Assembly (NCBI GenBank): GCA_021770245.1
Contig: JAETRI010000020.1
Location: 1-45,822, forward strand
Origin: Lachnospiraceae bacterium
GTDB lineage: Bacteria; Bacillota; Clostridia; Lachnospirales; Lachnospiraceae
Length of the DNA: 45,822 nt
Reading direction: 5' to 3'
In this document: positions 7,264 to 15,695 of the stretch, piece after piece
Position numbering within the stretch: the stretch's first letter is position 1
Layout: each line of letters begins with the position of its first letter
Program-made: the position numbers and the translations under genes
The notes under the pieces: model-generated
Databases searched by the model: none
The model's input: the letters and a program-made list of their open reading frames with translations, nothing else
What the model was told of the DNA's origin: nothing

Positions 7264-8733
7264 ATGCTGTTTCATTCTTATTTGTTTCTGTTTCTGTTCC
7301 TGCCTCTGGCTTTGGCGGGATGGTATTTATTGAATCAATTGAAATTGAGGAAAGCGGCACAGGGATATCTGATCGGGATGTCCCTGTGGTTTTATGCTTA
7401 CTTTAATGTAGACTTTCTATGGGTAATGCTGGGAAGCTGTCTTTTTAATTATGGCCTGAGTTTCCATCTCGCCAGGAAGGACGTACCGGGAAGGAGAAAA
7501 TTCCTCCTTATAGCGGGCTGTCTGGGGAACGTGGGTGCGCTGGCGGTTTTCAAATACACCAATTTTGTGTTGGAAAATATCAATGCGGCCTTCTCCACGG
7601 ATTTTCAGATGAAAAAGATCCTGCTTCCTTTAGGGATCAGCTTTTTCACCTTTCAGCAGCTTTCCTTCCTCATTGACAGGTGCAGGGGAGAACTGGAACA
7701 CACAGGCATTTTGGATTACCTGAGCTTTGTCACTTTTTTCCCTTCTCTTGTTTCCGGTCCTATTGTGCTTCACGCATCCACGGTACCGCAGTTTCAGGAT
7801 GCGTCAAGAAGGCATTTTGACGTGGAAAGCTTTGCAAAAGGGGTGATGCGGTTTTCTCTGGGATTAGGAAAAAAGGTGCTCTTAGCGGACACCCTCGCCC
7901 TGGCCGTTAACTACGGATATTCCAATATCCCTTCCCTGGACAGTATTTCCGCGCTGACGGTGGCCGTTTTTTATACGCTGGAACTGTACTTTGATTTCAG
8001 CGGTTATTCCGATATGGCGGTCGGCGTGGGGAAGATGTTCCGGATAGAGATACCGGAGAATTTCTGCTCTCCTTACAGGGCCGTATCGGTGAAGGATTTC
8101 TGGAAACGGTGGCATATGACTTTGAGCGGGTTCCTTCAGAAATACGTTTATTTCCCGCTGGGGGGAAGCAGAAAAGGAAGGGGCAGGACATATGTCAATA
8201 CTATGGCCACATTTCTGGTAAGCGGGCTGTGGCACGGAGCCAACTGGACTTTTGTTTTCTGGGGATTCCTTCATGGCCTTGGAGTGATATTTTCCGGCAG
8301 AAAAAAGGACGGGGAGAAAAAAGGGGTTTATCGGAGGTTATGTCAGATCGGGACCTTTGCTTATGTGTGTATGGCATTCGTATTTTTCCGGGCCGACAGC
8401 ATAGGGGACGGTTTTGAACTGCTTTCCAGGATCTTTATCGGAGGGCGCAGCGGGAGTCTGGCTGCGGTGGCGGCAGCCATGGAGCCTTCGGAAATTTATA
8501 TCATTACCAAAGCCTTATCCCTGGCGGCCCCCGGTTTGGTCGGTACGGTTCAGATATCGGTGATGGCGCTTCTTGCGGTGTTTTGTTTTGCGGCGATCGC
8601 GGGAAAACGGACGGATGAGCTGGTGGAAAGAAATCAGATCGGACCGGGATTTACCTTTTTGCTGGCATTGGTGTTCGCCTGGTCCGTGATTTCCCTTTCC
8701 GGCGTGAGCACCTTTGTCTATTTTAGTTTTTAG
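7264..8733 (+). CDS. MBOAT-family membrane O-acyltransferase (AlgI/DltB type)
   Basis: 489 aa with about ten membrane segments. The family core is clear: DFSGYSDMAVG (244-254), WKRWHMTLSGFLQKYVYFPLGG (280-301) and LWHGANWTFVFWGFLHG (322-338) with the catalytic H324. Such proteins move acyl groups across or onto extracytoplasmic polymers such as teichoic acid or exopolysaccharide. It starts 10 bp after the kinase stop with GAGGAAGCT as ribosome binding site and is followed by an SGNH-type partner, the usual pairing for polymer acetylation. The acceptor polymer cannot be told from this window. Confidence 0.85.
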   Translation: MLFHSYLFLFLFLPLALAGWYLLNQLKLRKAAQGYLIGMSLWFYAYFNVDFLWVMLGSCLFNYGLSFHLARKDVPGRRKFLLIAGCLGNVGALAVFKYTNFVLENINAAFSTDFQMKKILLPLGISFFTFQQLSFLIDRCRGELEHTGILDYLSFVTFFPSLVSGPIVLHASTVPQFQDASRRHFDVESFAKGVMRFSLGLGKKVLLADTLALAVNYGYSNIPSLDSISALTVAVFYTLELYFDFSGYSDMAVGVGKMFRIEIPENFCSPYRAVSVKDFWKRWHMTLSGFLQKYVYFPLGGSRKGRGRTYVNTMATFLVSGLWHGANWTFVFWGFLHGLGVIFSGRKKDGEKKGVYRRLCQIGTFAYVCMAFVFFRADSIGDGFELLSRIFIGGRSGSLAAVAAAMEPSEIYIITKALSLAAPGLVGTVQISVMALLAVFCFAAIAGKRTDELVERNQIGPGFTFLLALVFAWSVISLSGVSTFVYFSF

Positions 8734-8804
8734 CGGGACGGGAAGACTGTGGAAATGCGAAATTATCTGTGGGAACTTCTTGGACGGACGGGAGGTGTTG
8801 GGAC

Positions 8805-9860
8805 ATGTACGAGAAATTTTTAAAACGTTTTTTTGGGATGACAGCAGCGCTTCTTGTGTTTGCAGCGGGTCTGGTGGTCCTGTTCGATCCGTTTTTCCAT
8901 TATCATGGCCCGTTTCCTCCCTTAAAAAAAGTATTGACCAAAAAAGAGTATCAATGCATTGGTTCCATCCGCAATTTCCAATATGACAGTATCATTGCGG
9001 GATCATCAACGGCCGAAAATTTCAACAACAGATGGTTTGACGAAACCTTCAAAGCGGTGAGCATCAAGGCCATCAAAAGCTCCGGAACCACGGCACAGCT
9101 GGACTATTATTTAAGGGAGGCTTTTCGGGGAAGGGATATCAGGAATGTGTTTTACAGCCTGGATTTGTTCGCTCTTTCAGGGGATCCAGGGGAAGAATTT
9201 CCTGATGAAAGCATGCCCCTTTATCTATATGACAGGAATCCGTTTACCGACGTGAGTTATGTGTTGAACAAGGATGTGATTTTTGAAGATATCCCTTATA
9301 TGCTTGCAGAAACGTTTCTGGATGACTATGATGAAGGGACGTCCTATGGATGGGCCCGGTATAAGGTATTTGCTAAGGAAGAGGCGCTTGGCCATTATGA
9401 ACGGCCGGAGAATGTGAAAGAGTCCGTGAGAGAAGAAGAATACAAGCCCCTGGTGGACGCAAACGTGGATATTTTGGAGGAAATGGTCGCTGCCAGTCCG
9501 GAAACGGTTTTTTATTTCTTTTATCCTCCCTATTCTATGCTTTGGTGGGATAATATGGACAAAAGCGGCATGCTGGAGCAGAGCATGTATGCGGCCAGGG
9601 CTTCCATGGAAAGGCTCCTTTGCTATGAAAATGTAAGGATGTATTATTTTCAGAACGATGAATCCATTATATTGGATTTGGATTTATATATGGATCCGGT
9701 TCATTTTTCGGATGAGATCAATCATTATATGGTGGAAGAGATGGGAAAAGACCACTATAGGGTTACTTTGGATAATTATCAGGATGAACTGGATAAAATG
9801 GACAGGCTTGTGGAACGAATCGAAGCGGATTATGATGTGCTGACGGAAGGGACGCCATAG
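8805..9860 (+). CDS. SGNH/GDSL-like membrane-anchored partner of the MBOAT protein
   Basis: 351 aa from ATG 8805 after GGAGGTG. One N-terminal membrane segment (residues 10-28) leaves the rest outside the cell. An SGNH-like active site is suggested by IIAGSSTAENF near residues 63-73 (nucleophile Ser) and the DxxH pair D297-H300 in MDPVHFSDEINHY. Together with the MBOAT gene 70 bp upstream it resembles AlgJ/AlgX- and DltD-like partners that complete O-acyl transfer to a surface polymer. The central region (100-280) is variable and acidic. A strong terminator follows, so this ends the transcription unit. Confidence 0.65.
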   Translation: MYEKFLKRFFGMTAALLVFAAGLVVLFDPFFHYHGPFPPLKKVLTKKEYQCIGSIRNFQYDSIIAGSSTAENFNNRWFDETFKAVSIKAIKSSGTTAQLDYYLREAFRGRDIRNVFYSLDLFALSGDPGEEFPDESMPLYLYDRNPFTDVSYVLNKDVIFEDIPYMLAETFLDDYDEGTSYGWARYKVFAKEEALGHYERPENVKESVREEEYKPLVDANVDILEEMVAASPETVFYFFYPPYSMLWWDNMDKSGMLEQSMYAARASMERLLCYENVRMYYFQNDESIILDLDLYMDPVHFSDEINHYMVEEMGKDHYRVTLDNYQDELDKMDRLVERIEADYDVLTEGTP

Positions 9861-9892
9861 GAAGAACTTTTTCTTTCCGGAGCATGCTTCCG

Positions 9893-9948
9893 GCAGGCAG
9901 CCTCATCATACCGAAGCAAAAGGAGGATGGGGCCGCCTGCTTTTTATT
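9893..9948 (+). terminator. Intrinsic terminator after the MBOAT/SGNH unit
   Basis: GCAGGC at 9893 pairs with GCCTGC ending at 9940, and the pairing continues inward for about eight more base pairs with one mismatch. TTTTTATT follows directly. It lies just before the stop of the convergent minus-strand darA gene. Confidence 0.75.
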
Positions 9949-9956
9949 CCTGTTAA

Positions 9957-10292
9957 TCAGACCTTCCTGTAGTCCTCGACAGGCAGGATGAATATGGTAG
10001 ATCCCCCTACCTCCACATTAACGGGAACGGAGGAGACGGAATTATATACGTTGCTGTTGGAAGGAGCCGGGGGCGTATACATGATCTGCTGACGTCTGCC
10101 TGAGTGCTGCTTGATGATTTCGCACACCCCTTCCACCTGATCGTCATCCAGACCGAGGAGAAGGGTAGTATTCCCTTTTTTCAGAAAGCCGCCTGTGGTG
10201 GCAAGCTTGGTCACATAATACTTTCTTTCATTCAGTTCGTTAATGAGTAAAGGTGCATCTTCATTATGCACGATTGCCAATAGCATTTTCAT
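9957..10292 (-). CDS. darA: PII-like cyclic-di-AMP receptor protein DarA
   Basis: 111 aa from the ATG at 10,290-10,292, preceded by AAAGGGAG; longer in-frame starts lie upstream of the promoter. The sequence MKMLLAIVHNEDAPLLINELNERKYYVTKLATTGGFLKKGNTTLLLGLDDDQVE is the hallmark of the DarA/PstA proteins of Firmicutes, which form PII-like trimers and bind c-di-AMP. The segment around residues 65-90 (YTPPAPSNSN) is the variable large loop, and VEVGGSTIFILPVEDYRKV is the final strand. It has its own promoter and is a single gene. The downstream target of DarA proteins is not established. Confidence 0.9.
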   Translation of the reverse strand: MKMLLAIVHNEDAPLLINELNERKYYVTKLATTGGFLKKGNTTLLLGLDDDQVEGVCEIIKQHSGRRQQIMYTPPAPSNSNVYNSVSSVPVNVEVGGSTIFILPVEDYRKV

Positions 10293-10338
10293 AGGGCACT
10301 CCCTTTCCGCCGTCTGGATACGGCAATGCTTTTCTTTT

Positions 10339-10367
10339 AGTATAAACATTTTCAACAGAAATGGCAA
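10339..10367 (-). promoter_or_regulatory. Sigma-A promoter of darA
   Basis: On the minus strand TTGCCA (plus 10,362-10,367) and TATACT (plus 10,339-10,344) are 17 bp apart, about 45 bp before the start codon. Confidence 0.65.
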
Positions 10368-10439
10368 ACTTTTTTTCTGTATTTTGTGTAAATTTTCTGT
10401 TACAGATTTTTCCGAGACCATGTAAGAACGGCCCGGCTC

Positions 10440-10518
10440 CCTTCCGCCACCCCTGTCCGGCCCCTGCCGCGTAAACGCGGTTTGGCATCTGGAAAAGAGA
10501 GGGGAGTTGTGTTATACT
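10440..10518 (+). promoter_or_regulatory. G+C-rich intergenic segment with hairpin and extended -10
   Basis: CCGCCACCCCTGTCCGGCCC (10,445 onward) resembles CGCCACCCCTGCCCG near 45,705 and may be a fragment of the same intergenic repeat. It is followed by the hairpin CCGCGT-AA-ACGCGG (10,467-10,480). TGTTATACT ending at 10,518 is an extended -10 likely to drive the gene at 10,577. No matching -35 is seen. Confidence 0.4.
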
Positions 10519-10576
10519 GGGCATGCAAAGGCCGTATCCCTCATTACCCGGGCCTTTGACAGAAAGCGGGAGATAA

Positions 10577-11314
10577 ATGGACAGGGAAGGTTTTATCCGG
10601 GCCAGGGACAAGGTCGTGAAAAGTTCCCGCAAGAGGAGCGGGATAGGGACTCTTTCGGAAAAGACGGTTCATGCAATACTGAAGAATTATTATGCGCCGG
10701 ATGAGAAAATGCATGAAATTCCCATCGAAGGAAGCGTGGCGGATATCTTTACGGGAAGCGAGATCGTAGAAATTCAGACGAGGAATTTTAACAAAATGCG
10801 CGGAAAGCTGGAAAAATTCCTGCCGTTATGCCCCGTAACGCTGGTTTATCCCATTCCTCATATAAAGTGGCTGATCTGGATCGACGAAGAAAGCGGAGAA
10901 TTGAGCAGTCCCAGGAAATCCCCGGTGAAGGGAAGCGCCTACATGGCGTTTCCGGAACTGTATAAAATCAAGAGTTTTTTATCGGATGAAAACCTGCGTC
11001 TGAAGCTGGTGCTCCTGGATGTGGAGGAATACCGGCTGTTGAATGGCTGGAGCCGGGACAGAAAAAGGGGATCGTGCAGGTATGACAGGATCCCGAAAGA
11101 TATGGTGGAGGAGATCTGTATCGACTGCCGGCAGGATTATCTGCAGCTGCTTCCCTATGAACTAAAGGAACCGTTTACGTTCCGGGAATTCGCATCCCAG
11201 GTACATATCCGGCCTTCCTTGGCGCAGACGGTGCTTCATGTTATGAATTATGTGGAAGCGGTGGAACGGGTCGGAAAAAAGGGAAACGCTTATTTATACC
11301 GGGTGGCGGAGTGA
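10577..11314 (+). CDS. Conserved protein of unknown function, PD-(D/E)xK nuclease-like N-terminus
   Basis: 245 aa. I do not recognise a named family. Residues 29-70 read as helix, then EIPIEGSVADIF, then SEIVEIQTRNF. The spacing of D56 and E65-x-Q67 on two predicted strands, followed by a helix (NKMRGKLEKFL), is the layout of PD-(D/E)xK nucleases with Gln in place of the last Lys. YPIPHIKWLIWID continues the strand core. The last 55 residues (FTFREFASQVHIRPSLAQTVLHVMNYVEAVERVGKKGNAYLYRV) look like a winged helix. A DNA-cleaving or DNA-binding role is inference from pattern only. ATG follows CGGGAGATAA. The lactonase gene begins 14 bp later. Confidence 0.55.
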   Translation: MDREGFIRARDKVVKSSRKRSGIGTLSEKTVHAILKNYYAPDEKMHEIPIEGSVADIFTGSEIVEIQTRNFNKMRGKLEKFLPLCPVTLVYPIPHIKWLIWIDEESGELSSPRKSPVKGSAYMAFPELYKIKSFLSDENLRLKLVLLDVEEYRLLNGWSRDRKRGSCRYDRIPKDMVEEICIDCRQDYLQLLPYELKEPFTFREFASQVHIRPSLAQTVLHVMNYVEAVERVGKKGNAYLYRVAE

Positions 11315-11328
11315 AGGGAGGAGATGAA

Positions 11329-12423
11329 ATGAATTATCAAAATAAAGTTAGATTATATACGGGGAGTTATAATTTCCCCATTCTCACCGGAGACGGAAGC
11401 ATTTATCACGGAAGCGGGGAGGGGATACGGGTTTTCCTGTTCGACGAGCAGGAAGGAACGCTGGAGGCGTTGGAAAGCTATTCGGATGTGGAAAACGCTT
11501 CCTGGATGACATTTTCCGCGGACAGAAGGACCCTTTATGCGGTAAATGAACTGGACGACTACGAGGGGACAAAAGGGGGCGCCCTTTCTTCCCTGGCGGT
11601 GGACGAAGAGGGAAGGCTTACGATGAGAAACCGCCTTCCGGTCATGGGTGCGGCTCCCTGCCATGTAAGCTGTGGGGAAGGGCATGTTTTCACCGCGAAT
11701 TACAACGGGGGAAGCCTGAGCTGTTTTGCCGTGAACGGGGACGGAAGTCTGAAAGATATGGACCTGCGCATGGTCCACAGGATGGAAGAAAGGCCGGAAG
11801 GAATCGACAGGCTCCGGCAGGAAAAACCGCATGTACACAGCGCGTCGGTTTTTGGAGGAAGTCTGTGGGTTACGGATCTTGGGACGGATGAGGTATCCTC
11901 CTATCGGCTGGACCGAAAGAAGGCGCTTTTGCAGGAAAGCTGCCGCAGGCTGAAGCTGCCGGCCGGAAGCGGACCGAGAAGCCTGGCCTTTGGGAAAGAC
12001 GGATATGTCTATGTGTCCTGCGAGCTCTCCAACCGGATCGGAATTTTGCGCGCGGAAAGGGAGGATATAAAATTGGAGGGATTTGTGTCCAGCCTGCCTG
12101 AGGGAGCGGACGGAAAGGATAATCTTCCGGGAGGCATCCTTCTGTCCGGGGACGGACGGGTTCTGTATGTGGGAAACAGGGGACATAACAGCATCGGGGT
12201 TTTTCGGATCGGACGATCCGGAAAGCCCGAGGGGATACAATGGGCTTCTTCCGGCGGGAAAAACCCCAGGGGATTTCAGTTATCCCCTTCGGGAAGGTGG
12301 ATGATTGCGGCGAACCAGAACAGCGATAATCTGGTGGTTTTCCGAAGGGACGAGGAGACCGGTCTGCTGACGGAGCACGGAAGGTACGACGCGGGAGCGG
12401 TGGTCTGTCTGGCTTTCCTGTGA
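11329..12423 (+). CDS. Lactonase-family seven-bladed beta-propeller (6-phosphogluconolactonase-like)
   Basis: 364 aa from ATG 11,329 after GGGAGGAGA. Repeated propeller strands are visible, with the family's conserved parts: RLYTGSYN at the start, APCHVSC, HVHSASV, VTDLGTDEVSSYRLD, SGPRSLAF, VGNRGHNSIGVFRI and NPRGFQLSPSGRWMIAANQNSDNLVVFRRDEETGLL. The Pgl family hydrolyses 6-phosphogluconolactone, but in Clostridia many members are annotated on similarity alone and may open other sugar lactones. No zwf or gnd gene lies nearby. Cytosolic. It may be translated with the preceding gene. Confidence 0.8.
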   Translation: MNYQNKVRLYTGSYNFPILTGDGSIYHGSGEGIRVFLFDEQEGTLEALESYSDVENASWMTFSADRRTLYAVNELDDYEGTKGGALSSLAVDEEGRLTMRNRLPVMGAAPCHVSCGEGHVFTANYNGGSLSCFAVNGDGSLKDMDLRMVHRMEERPEGIDRLRQEKPHVHSASVFGGSLWVTDLGTDEVSSYRLDRKKALLQESCRRLKLPAGSGPRSLAFGKDGYVYVSCELSNRIGILRAEREDIKLEGFVSSLPEGADGKDNLPGGILLSGDGRVLYVGNRGHNSIGVFRIGRSGKPEGIQWASSGGKNPRGFQLSPSGRWMIAANQNSDNLVVFRRDEETGLLTEHGRYDAGAVVCLAFL

Positions 12424-12427
12424 GGCG

Positions 12428-12444
12428 AACCGGCCCGGCCGGTT
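12428..12444 (+). terminator. Short hairpin after the lactonase gene
   Basis: AACCGGC-CCG-GCCGGTT forms a 7-bp stem four bases after the stop codon. Only TTT follows, so termination would be weak. Confidence 0.35.
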
Positions 12445-12481
12445 TAAGAAGCCCATGCAGGAAAAAAGGGACGGGAGGCAA

Positions 12482-12550
12482 GGTTGAAAGAAGAACGCTT
12501 TTCACCTTTCTGAGTTGAATGCGCGCTTTAGCGCACAGATGGGAGCAAAG
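12482..12550 (+). repeat. Hairpin-RBS cassette upstream of the NTP pyrophosphatase gene
   Basis: GGTTGAAAG-AAGAACG-CTTTTCACC (12,482-12,506, one mismatch) is followed by TTTCTGAGTTGAA, the stem TGCGC-GCTTTA-GCGCA (12,520-12,535), the linker CAGATGGGAGCAAAG and the ATG at 12,551. Order and linker are the same as at 4042-4071 and 36,140-36,207. GGGAGGCAAGG just before the first stem looks like a remnant of a preceding unit. Confidence 0.75.
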
Positions 12551-13156
12551 ATGAGACTCATATATGCGACCGGAAATCCGGGAAAATTTAGGATGATGGA
12601 AGAATTTCTGGATGGATTGGAAATCGGGCTCATAAGTCTCGCAAAGCTGGGAAAGAACCTGAGGGAGCCGGAGGAATGTGGAAAATTTCCATTAGAAAAC
12701 GCGAGGCAGAAGGCGGAATATTATTATAGTATCCTGCATCAGCCCGTTTTTTCCTGCGACAGCGGGCTGCTCATCGAAGGACTCTCTCCGGAGGAACAGC
12801 CCGGCGTACATGTACGAAACAGAAACGGCCGGCGCATGACGGATTCGGAAATGACGGAATATTATGCCGGAATAGCAAGGCGGTTTGGAGGAAAATGTGT
12901 TGCCCGGTATCAAAATGCTGTCTGTCTGATTCTGGACGGGAAGAAGAAATACGAGTATGACGGAGAGGACATCAGCGGAGGCAGATTCTATCTGGTGGAT
13001 GCCCCTGTGGAACAGAAAGAGGAGGGCTTTCCCCTGGATTGTATTTCCGTGGATATGGAATCCGGAATCTACTTCACGCAGAGAGAAGGGATCCCGGGCA
13101 TAGGGAAGGAAAGGGAGGGCTTTCGCCGTTTCTTTGAGGGAGTGATACATGGATAG
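12551..13156 (+). CDS. Non-canonical purine NTP pyrophosphatase (Ham1/RdgB-like)
   Basis: 201 aa starting MRLIYATGNPGKFRMMEEFL, the diagnostic Ham1 start, followed by SCDSGLLIEGL (usually DDSGLEVDAL) and PGVHVRN. The family hydrolyses dITP, ITP and XTP to monophosphates to keep them out of DNA and RNA. The acidic pair is CDSG rather than DDSG, and the C-terminal part (EGISVD, GIGKEREGFRRFFEG) is divergent, so this may be a paralogue with a shifted substrate range. The start ATG 12,551 is supplied with GGGAG by the hairpin cassette; a GTG-type start at 12,515 lies inside it. The last bases overlap the esterase start. Confidence 0.75.
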   Translation: MRLIYATGNPGKFRMMEEFLDGLEIGLISLAKLGKNLREPEECGKFPLENARQKAEYYYSILHQPVFSCDSGLLIEGLSPEEQPGVHVRNRNGRRMTDSEMTEYYAGIARRFGGKCVARYQNAVCLILDGKKKYEYDGEDISGGRFYLVDAPVEQKEEGFPLDCISVDMESGIYFTQREGIPGIGKEREGFRRFFEGVIHG

Positions 13157-14021
13157 AGATTTGATGCAGGAATTTGCGAGTTATCCGTCCCTGTTTTGGA
13201 AGCTGATGCGGGTAAAAAGCTCCATATGTCCGCAGAAGCTGTCCTATGGGGAGGAAAAGGATCAGTATCTCCTTCACTTTGCGCCCTTAGGAGGCGCAAG
13301 GGAAAAGGTGATATATTATATTCACGGCGGAGGATGGAACAGCGGTAATCCGCTTTTCTTCCGGTTCATCGGTGAGAAGTTTGCCAAGGAAGGTTATCAC
13401 ACCGTCATGGCGGGATACCGGAAGACGCCCGCATTCGCCTATCCGGCGCAGATAGAGGATGTCCGGTCGGGTTATGATAAAATGATCCGCTATCTGAAAA
13501 GGAGGAGAATACCCTCCGACAGGATCGTAGTGGTAGGTTCCTCCGCAGGGGCGCATTTGGGGGCGCTGCTGTGTTATGATACGATGATGCAGAAAAAAAC
13601 GGGAATGAATGCAGGAGCCTTACAGGGCTTTGCGGGACTCGGCGGCCCCTATTATTTCGGCGGGGAACATACTGCGGTATTACAGCGGCTGATGAGGGAT
13701 CTGTTCCCTGAGGAAGAAAACGGGCGGGAAGAAAATATGCGGCCGGGTTCCGAAAAAGCGGAAGGAGAGCCCTACACAAAGCTGCATCAGGGACAGAAGC
13801 TGCCTATGCTGATTATCCACGGCAGGCACGACGGGGTGGTGGGCTATGAGAACGCGGCCGTTTTCGCCGCTAAGGCATCGTCGCTGGGAATCCCCGTCGG
13901 ATTCCATACGGTTTCTGCCGGGAAGGACAGCCATTCCCTCTATACGGCGGGTTGTTTTCTGGAAGAAAGAGACGGCTGCGAAACGCTGGATGCATTGTTT
14001 CGCTGGATCGAGAAGCTTTAG
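13149..14021 (+). CDS. Alpha/beta hydrolase (HSL-type esterase/lipase)
   Basis: 290 aa, ATG 13,149 overlapping the end of the preceding gene by 8 bp. The oxyanion motif HGGG is at residues 59-62, the nucleophile elbow GSSAG at 130-134 (S132), and the remaining triad members are likely D228 (HGRHD) and H262 (GKDSHS). This is the hormone-sensitive-lipase-like esterase group, cytosolic, acting on short acyl esters. The natural substrate is unknown. Translational coupling with the NTP pyrophosphatase suggests co-expression rather than a shared pathway. Confidence 0.85.
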   Translation: MDRDLMQEFASYPSLFWKLMRVKSSICPQKLSYGEEKDQYLLHFAPLGGAREKVIYYIHGGGWNSGNPLFFRFIGEKFAKEGYHTVMAGYRKTPAFAYPAQIEDVRSGYDKMIRYLKRRRIPSDRIVVVGSSAGAHLGALLCYDTMMQKKTGMNAGALQGFAGLGGPYYFGGEHTAVLQRLMRDLFPEEENGREENMRPGSEKAEGEPYTKLHQGQKLPMLIIHGRHDGVVGYENAAVFAAKASSLGIPVGFHTVSAGKDSHSLYTAGCFLEERDGCETLDALFRWIEKL

Positions 14022-14041
14022 GAGAAGAAGAGGTAACGGAA

Positions 14042-15193
14042 ATGACGGACAGATTGTACGACAAAGATGCCTATTTGCAGGAATTTGATGCCGAAGTATT
14101 AAGCTGTGCGGAAGGTAAGAAAGGATATGAAATCGTTTTGGATCGGACCGCCTTTTTCCCCGAAGGAGGAGGGCAACCGGCGGACAGAGGCCGGCTGGAC
14201 GGGGCAGAGGTTTGGGATGTGAGGGATAAAAAGGAATATGTGGTTCATATCTGTGACAAACCTCTGGAACCGGGAAGCACGGTACACGGGAAAATCGACT
14301 GGAACCGCCGCTTCCTCCATATGCAGCAGCATTCCGGGGAACACATCCTTTCCGGAATCATCCACAGGCGTTTTGGCTATGACAACATAGGCTTCCATAT
14401 GGGAAAGGATTTCGTTACGGTGGATTTTAGCGGCCTTTTATCGGAGGAACAGATCGAAGAGGTGGAAAAGGAAGCGAACGAAACGGTATTCGCCAACCGG
14501 GAGATCCGGGCAGAATATCCCACCGGCCGGGAACTGGCGTCTTTGGAGTACAGGAGTAAGAAGGAAATCGAAGGGAATATTCGGATCGTTACCGTTCCTG
14601 GGGCGGATATATGTGCCTGCTGCGGCACCCATGTACGGCGTACCGGAGAAATCGGACCGATCAAGGTCATAGCCGACGAGCATTATAAATCGGGGATCCG
14701 CCTGATACTGGAAATCGGATGGAAGGCTTTGGAAGACTACGACCGTAAACACAGGAACGCGAAGGAAATATCCGCCATGCTTTCGGTTCCTCCCGAAACA
14801 ATTGCGGAGGCGGTGGAGAAACAGCAGGAACAGATTCAGACACTGAAAAACGCCAATATCGCGTTAAAACAGAAGCTTTTTATTAAGCTGGCGGAAGAAA
14901 TAGCGGAGGGAAGCAGGAAGGAAATCCTGTTCCAGGAAGATTTGAATTCGGTGGAGGTGCGCAGGCTGGCGGATCTGGTTTCCGAAAAGACGGAATTTGC
15001 CGCCGTATTTTCCGGCAGCGACGAAGAAGGCTACAAATATGTGATATGCAGCAATAAGGTGGATGTTTCCGTTTTGGGAAAGGATTTCAACCGGGCGTTG
15101 AACGGAAGGGGAGGCGGGAAGAATCCCATGATCCAGGGCTCCGTGCAGGCGTCTCGGGAGGAGATCCGGAAATATTTTGCGGATCGGCCGTAA
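14042..15193 (+). CDS. Alanyl-tRNA editing protein, AlaX-L type with DHHA1 domain
   Basis: 383 aa. Residues 1-90 carry TAFFPEGGGQPADRG, typical of the AlaRS editing domain. The zinc site is H97-x3-H101 (HSGEH) with C193-x3-H197 (CCGTH). A coiled coil (290-320, EKQQEQIQTLKNANIALKQKL) leads to a DHHA1 domain ending GRGGGKNPMIQGS. The protein would hydrolyse Ser or Gly wrongly attached to tRNA-Ala. The start at 14,042 (MTDRLYDKDA) is chosen because the longer frame lies within the esterase gene. GAAGAAGAGG gives a modest ribosome binding site. Confidence 0.9.
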   Translation: MTDRLYDKDAYLQEFDAEVLSCAEGKKGYEIVLDRTAFFPEGGGQPADRGRLDGAEVWDVRDKKEYVVHICDKPLEPGSTVHGKIDWNRRFLHMQQHSGEHILSGIIHRRFGYDNIGFHMGKDFVTVDFSGLLSEEQIEEVEKEANETVFANREIRAEYPTGRELASLEYRSKKEIEGNIRIVTVPGADICACCGTHVRRTGEIGPIKVIADEHYKSGIRLILEIGWKALEDYDRKHRNAKEISAMLSVPPETIAEAVEKQQEQIQTLKNANIALKQKLFIKLAEEIAEGSRKEILFQEDLNSVEVRRLADLVSEKTEFAAVFSGSDEEGYKYVICSNKVDVSVLGKDFNRALNGRGGGKNPMIQGSVQASREEIRKYFADRP

Positions 15194-15230
15194 CGGTTTG
15201 TGAAGATTATATAAAGGCAGTCCGCCGCAC

Positions 15231-15260
15231 TTGAAACCGGCACTGTTTATATAGTATACT
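15231..15260 (+). promoter_or_regulatory. Promoter of the SecB-like gene
   Basis: TTGAAA (15,231-15,236) and TATACT (15,255-15,260) are 18 bp apart, about 50 bp before the start codon at 15,311. Confidence 0.55.
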
Positions 15261-15310
15261 TAGGACATCAGAAGGAAGCGACTGCCTATATCACCATCAA
15301 AACGGAGGAA

Positions 15311-15682
15311 ATGAGCATGCAGACATTGAAACATGTCCTAAAGAAACTTACCCCCTTGGAGATCAGTATTATTAACAGCAAGACGCCATATGACGAACCT
15401 CTTCAAATCCAGTTTGACCGGGGATTCAGGCAGGAAGAGGACTGCCTTGTATGTACCGTCACCACGCTTGTATTCCGGGAATCGGAGCTGGATGAGAAAG
15501 AGAAGACGTTCTTAATCAGATATACTCTGGAGGCCGTATATGACTGTGATGATACCGACGTGCAGCCGGAGGAACTCCAGGAGACGATCACAAAGGAACT
15601 GTATCACTATATTCGTCTTGGCGTAACCTCTATCATAGGAGCCGCGGGGATCGATTCCATTTCTCTTCCGTATTCTTTATAA
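15311..15682 (+). CDS. Small protein with a SecB-like pattern
   Basis: 123 aa from ATG 15,311 (a second ATG is at 15,317), after CGGAGG. I do not recognise a named family. The alternation of polar strands (LQIQFDRGF, CLVCTVTTLVFRESELD, KTFLIRYTLEAVYDCDD) followed by a helix and the ending ELYHYIRLGVTSIIGAAGIDSISLPYSL resembles SecB-type chaperones, where a helix carrying a Gly precedes a final LP strand. True SecB is rare in Clostridia, but SecB-like antitoxin chaperones and phage-related proteins share the fold. No secretion or toxin partner adjoins. The gene has its own promoter and is followed by a 39-bp perfect inverted repeat. Confidence 0.5.
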   Translation: MSMQTLKHVLKKLTPLEISIINSKTPYDEPLQIQFDRGFRQEEDCLVCTVTTLVFRESELDEKEKTFLIRYTLEAVYDCDDTDVQPEELQETITKELYHYIRLGVTSIIGAAGIDSISLPYSL

Positions 15683-15695
15683 TTGAGATCCGTAA

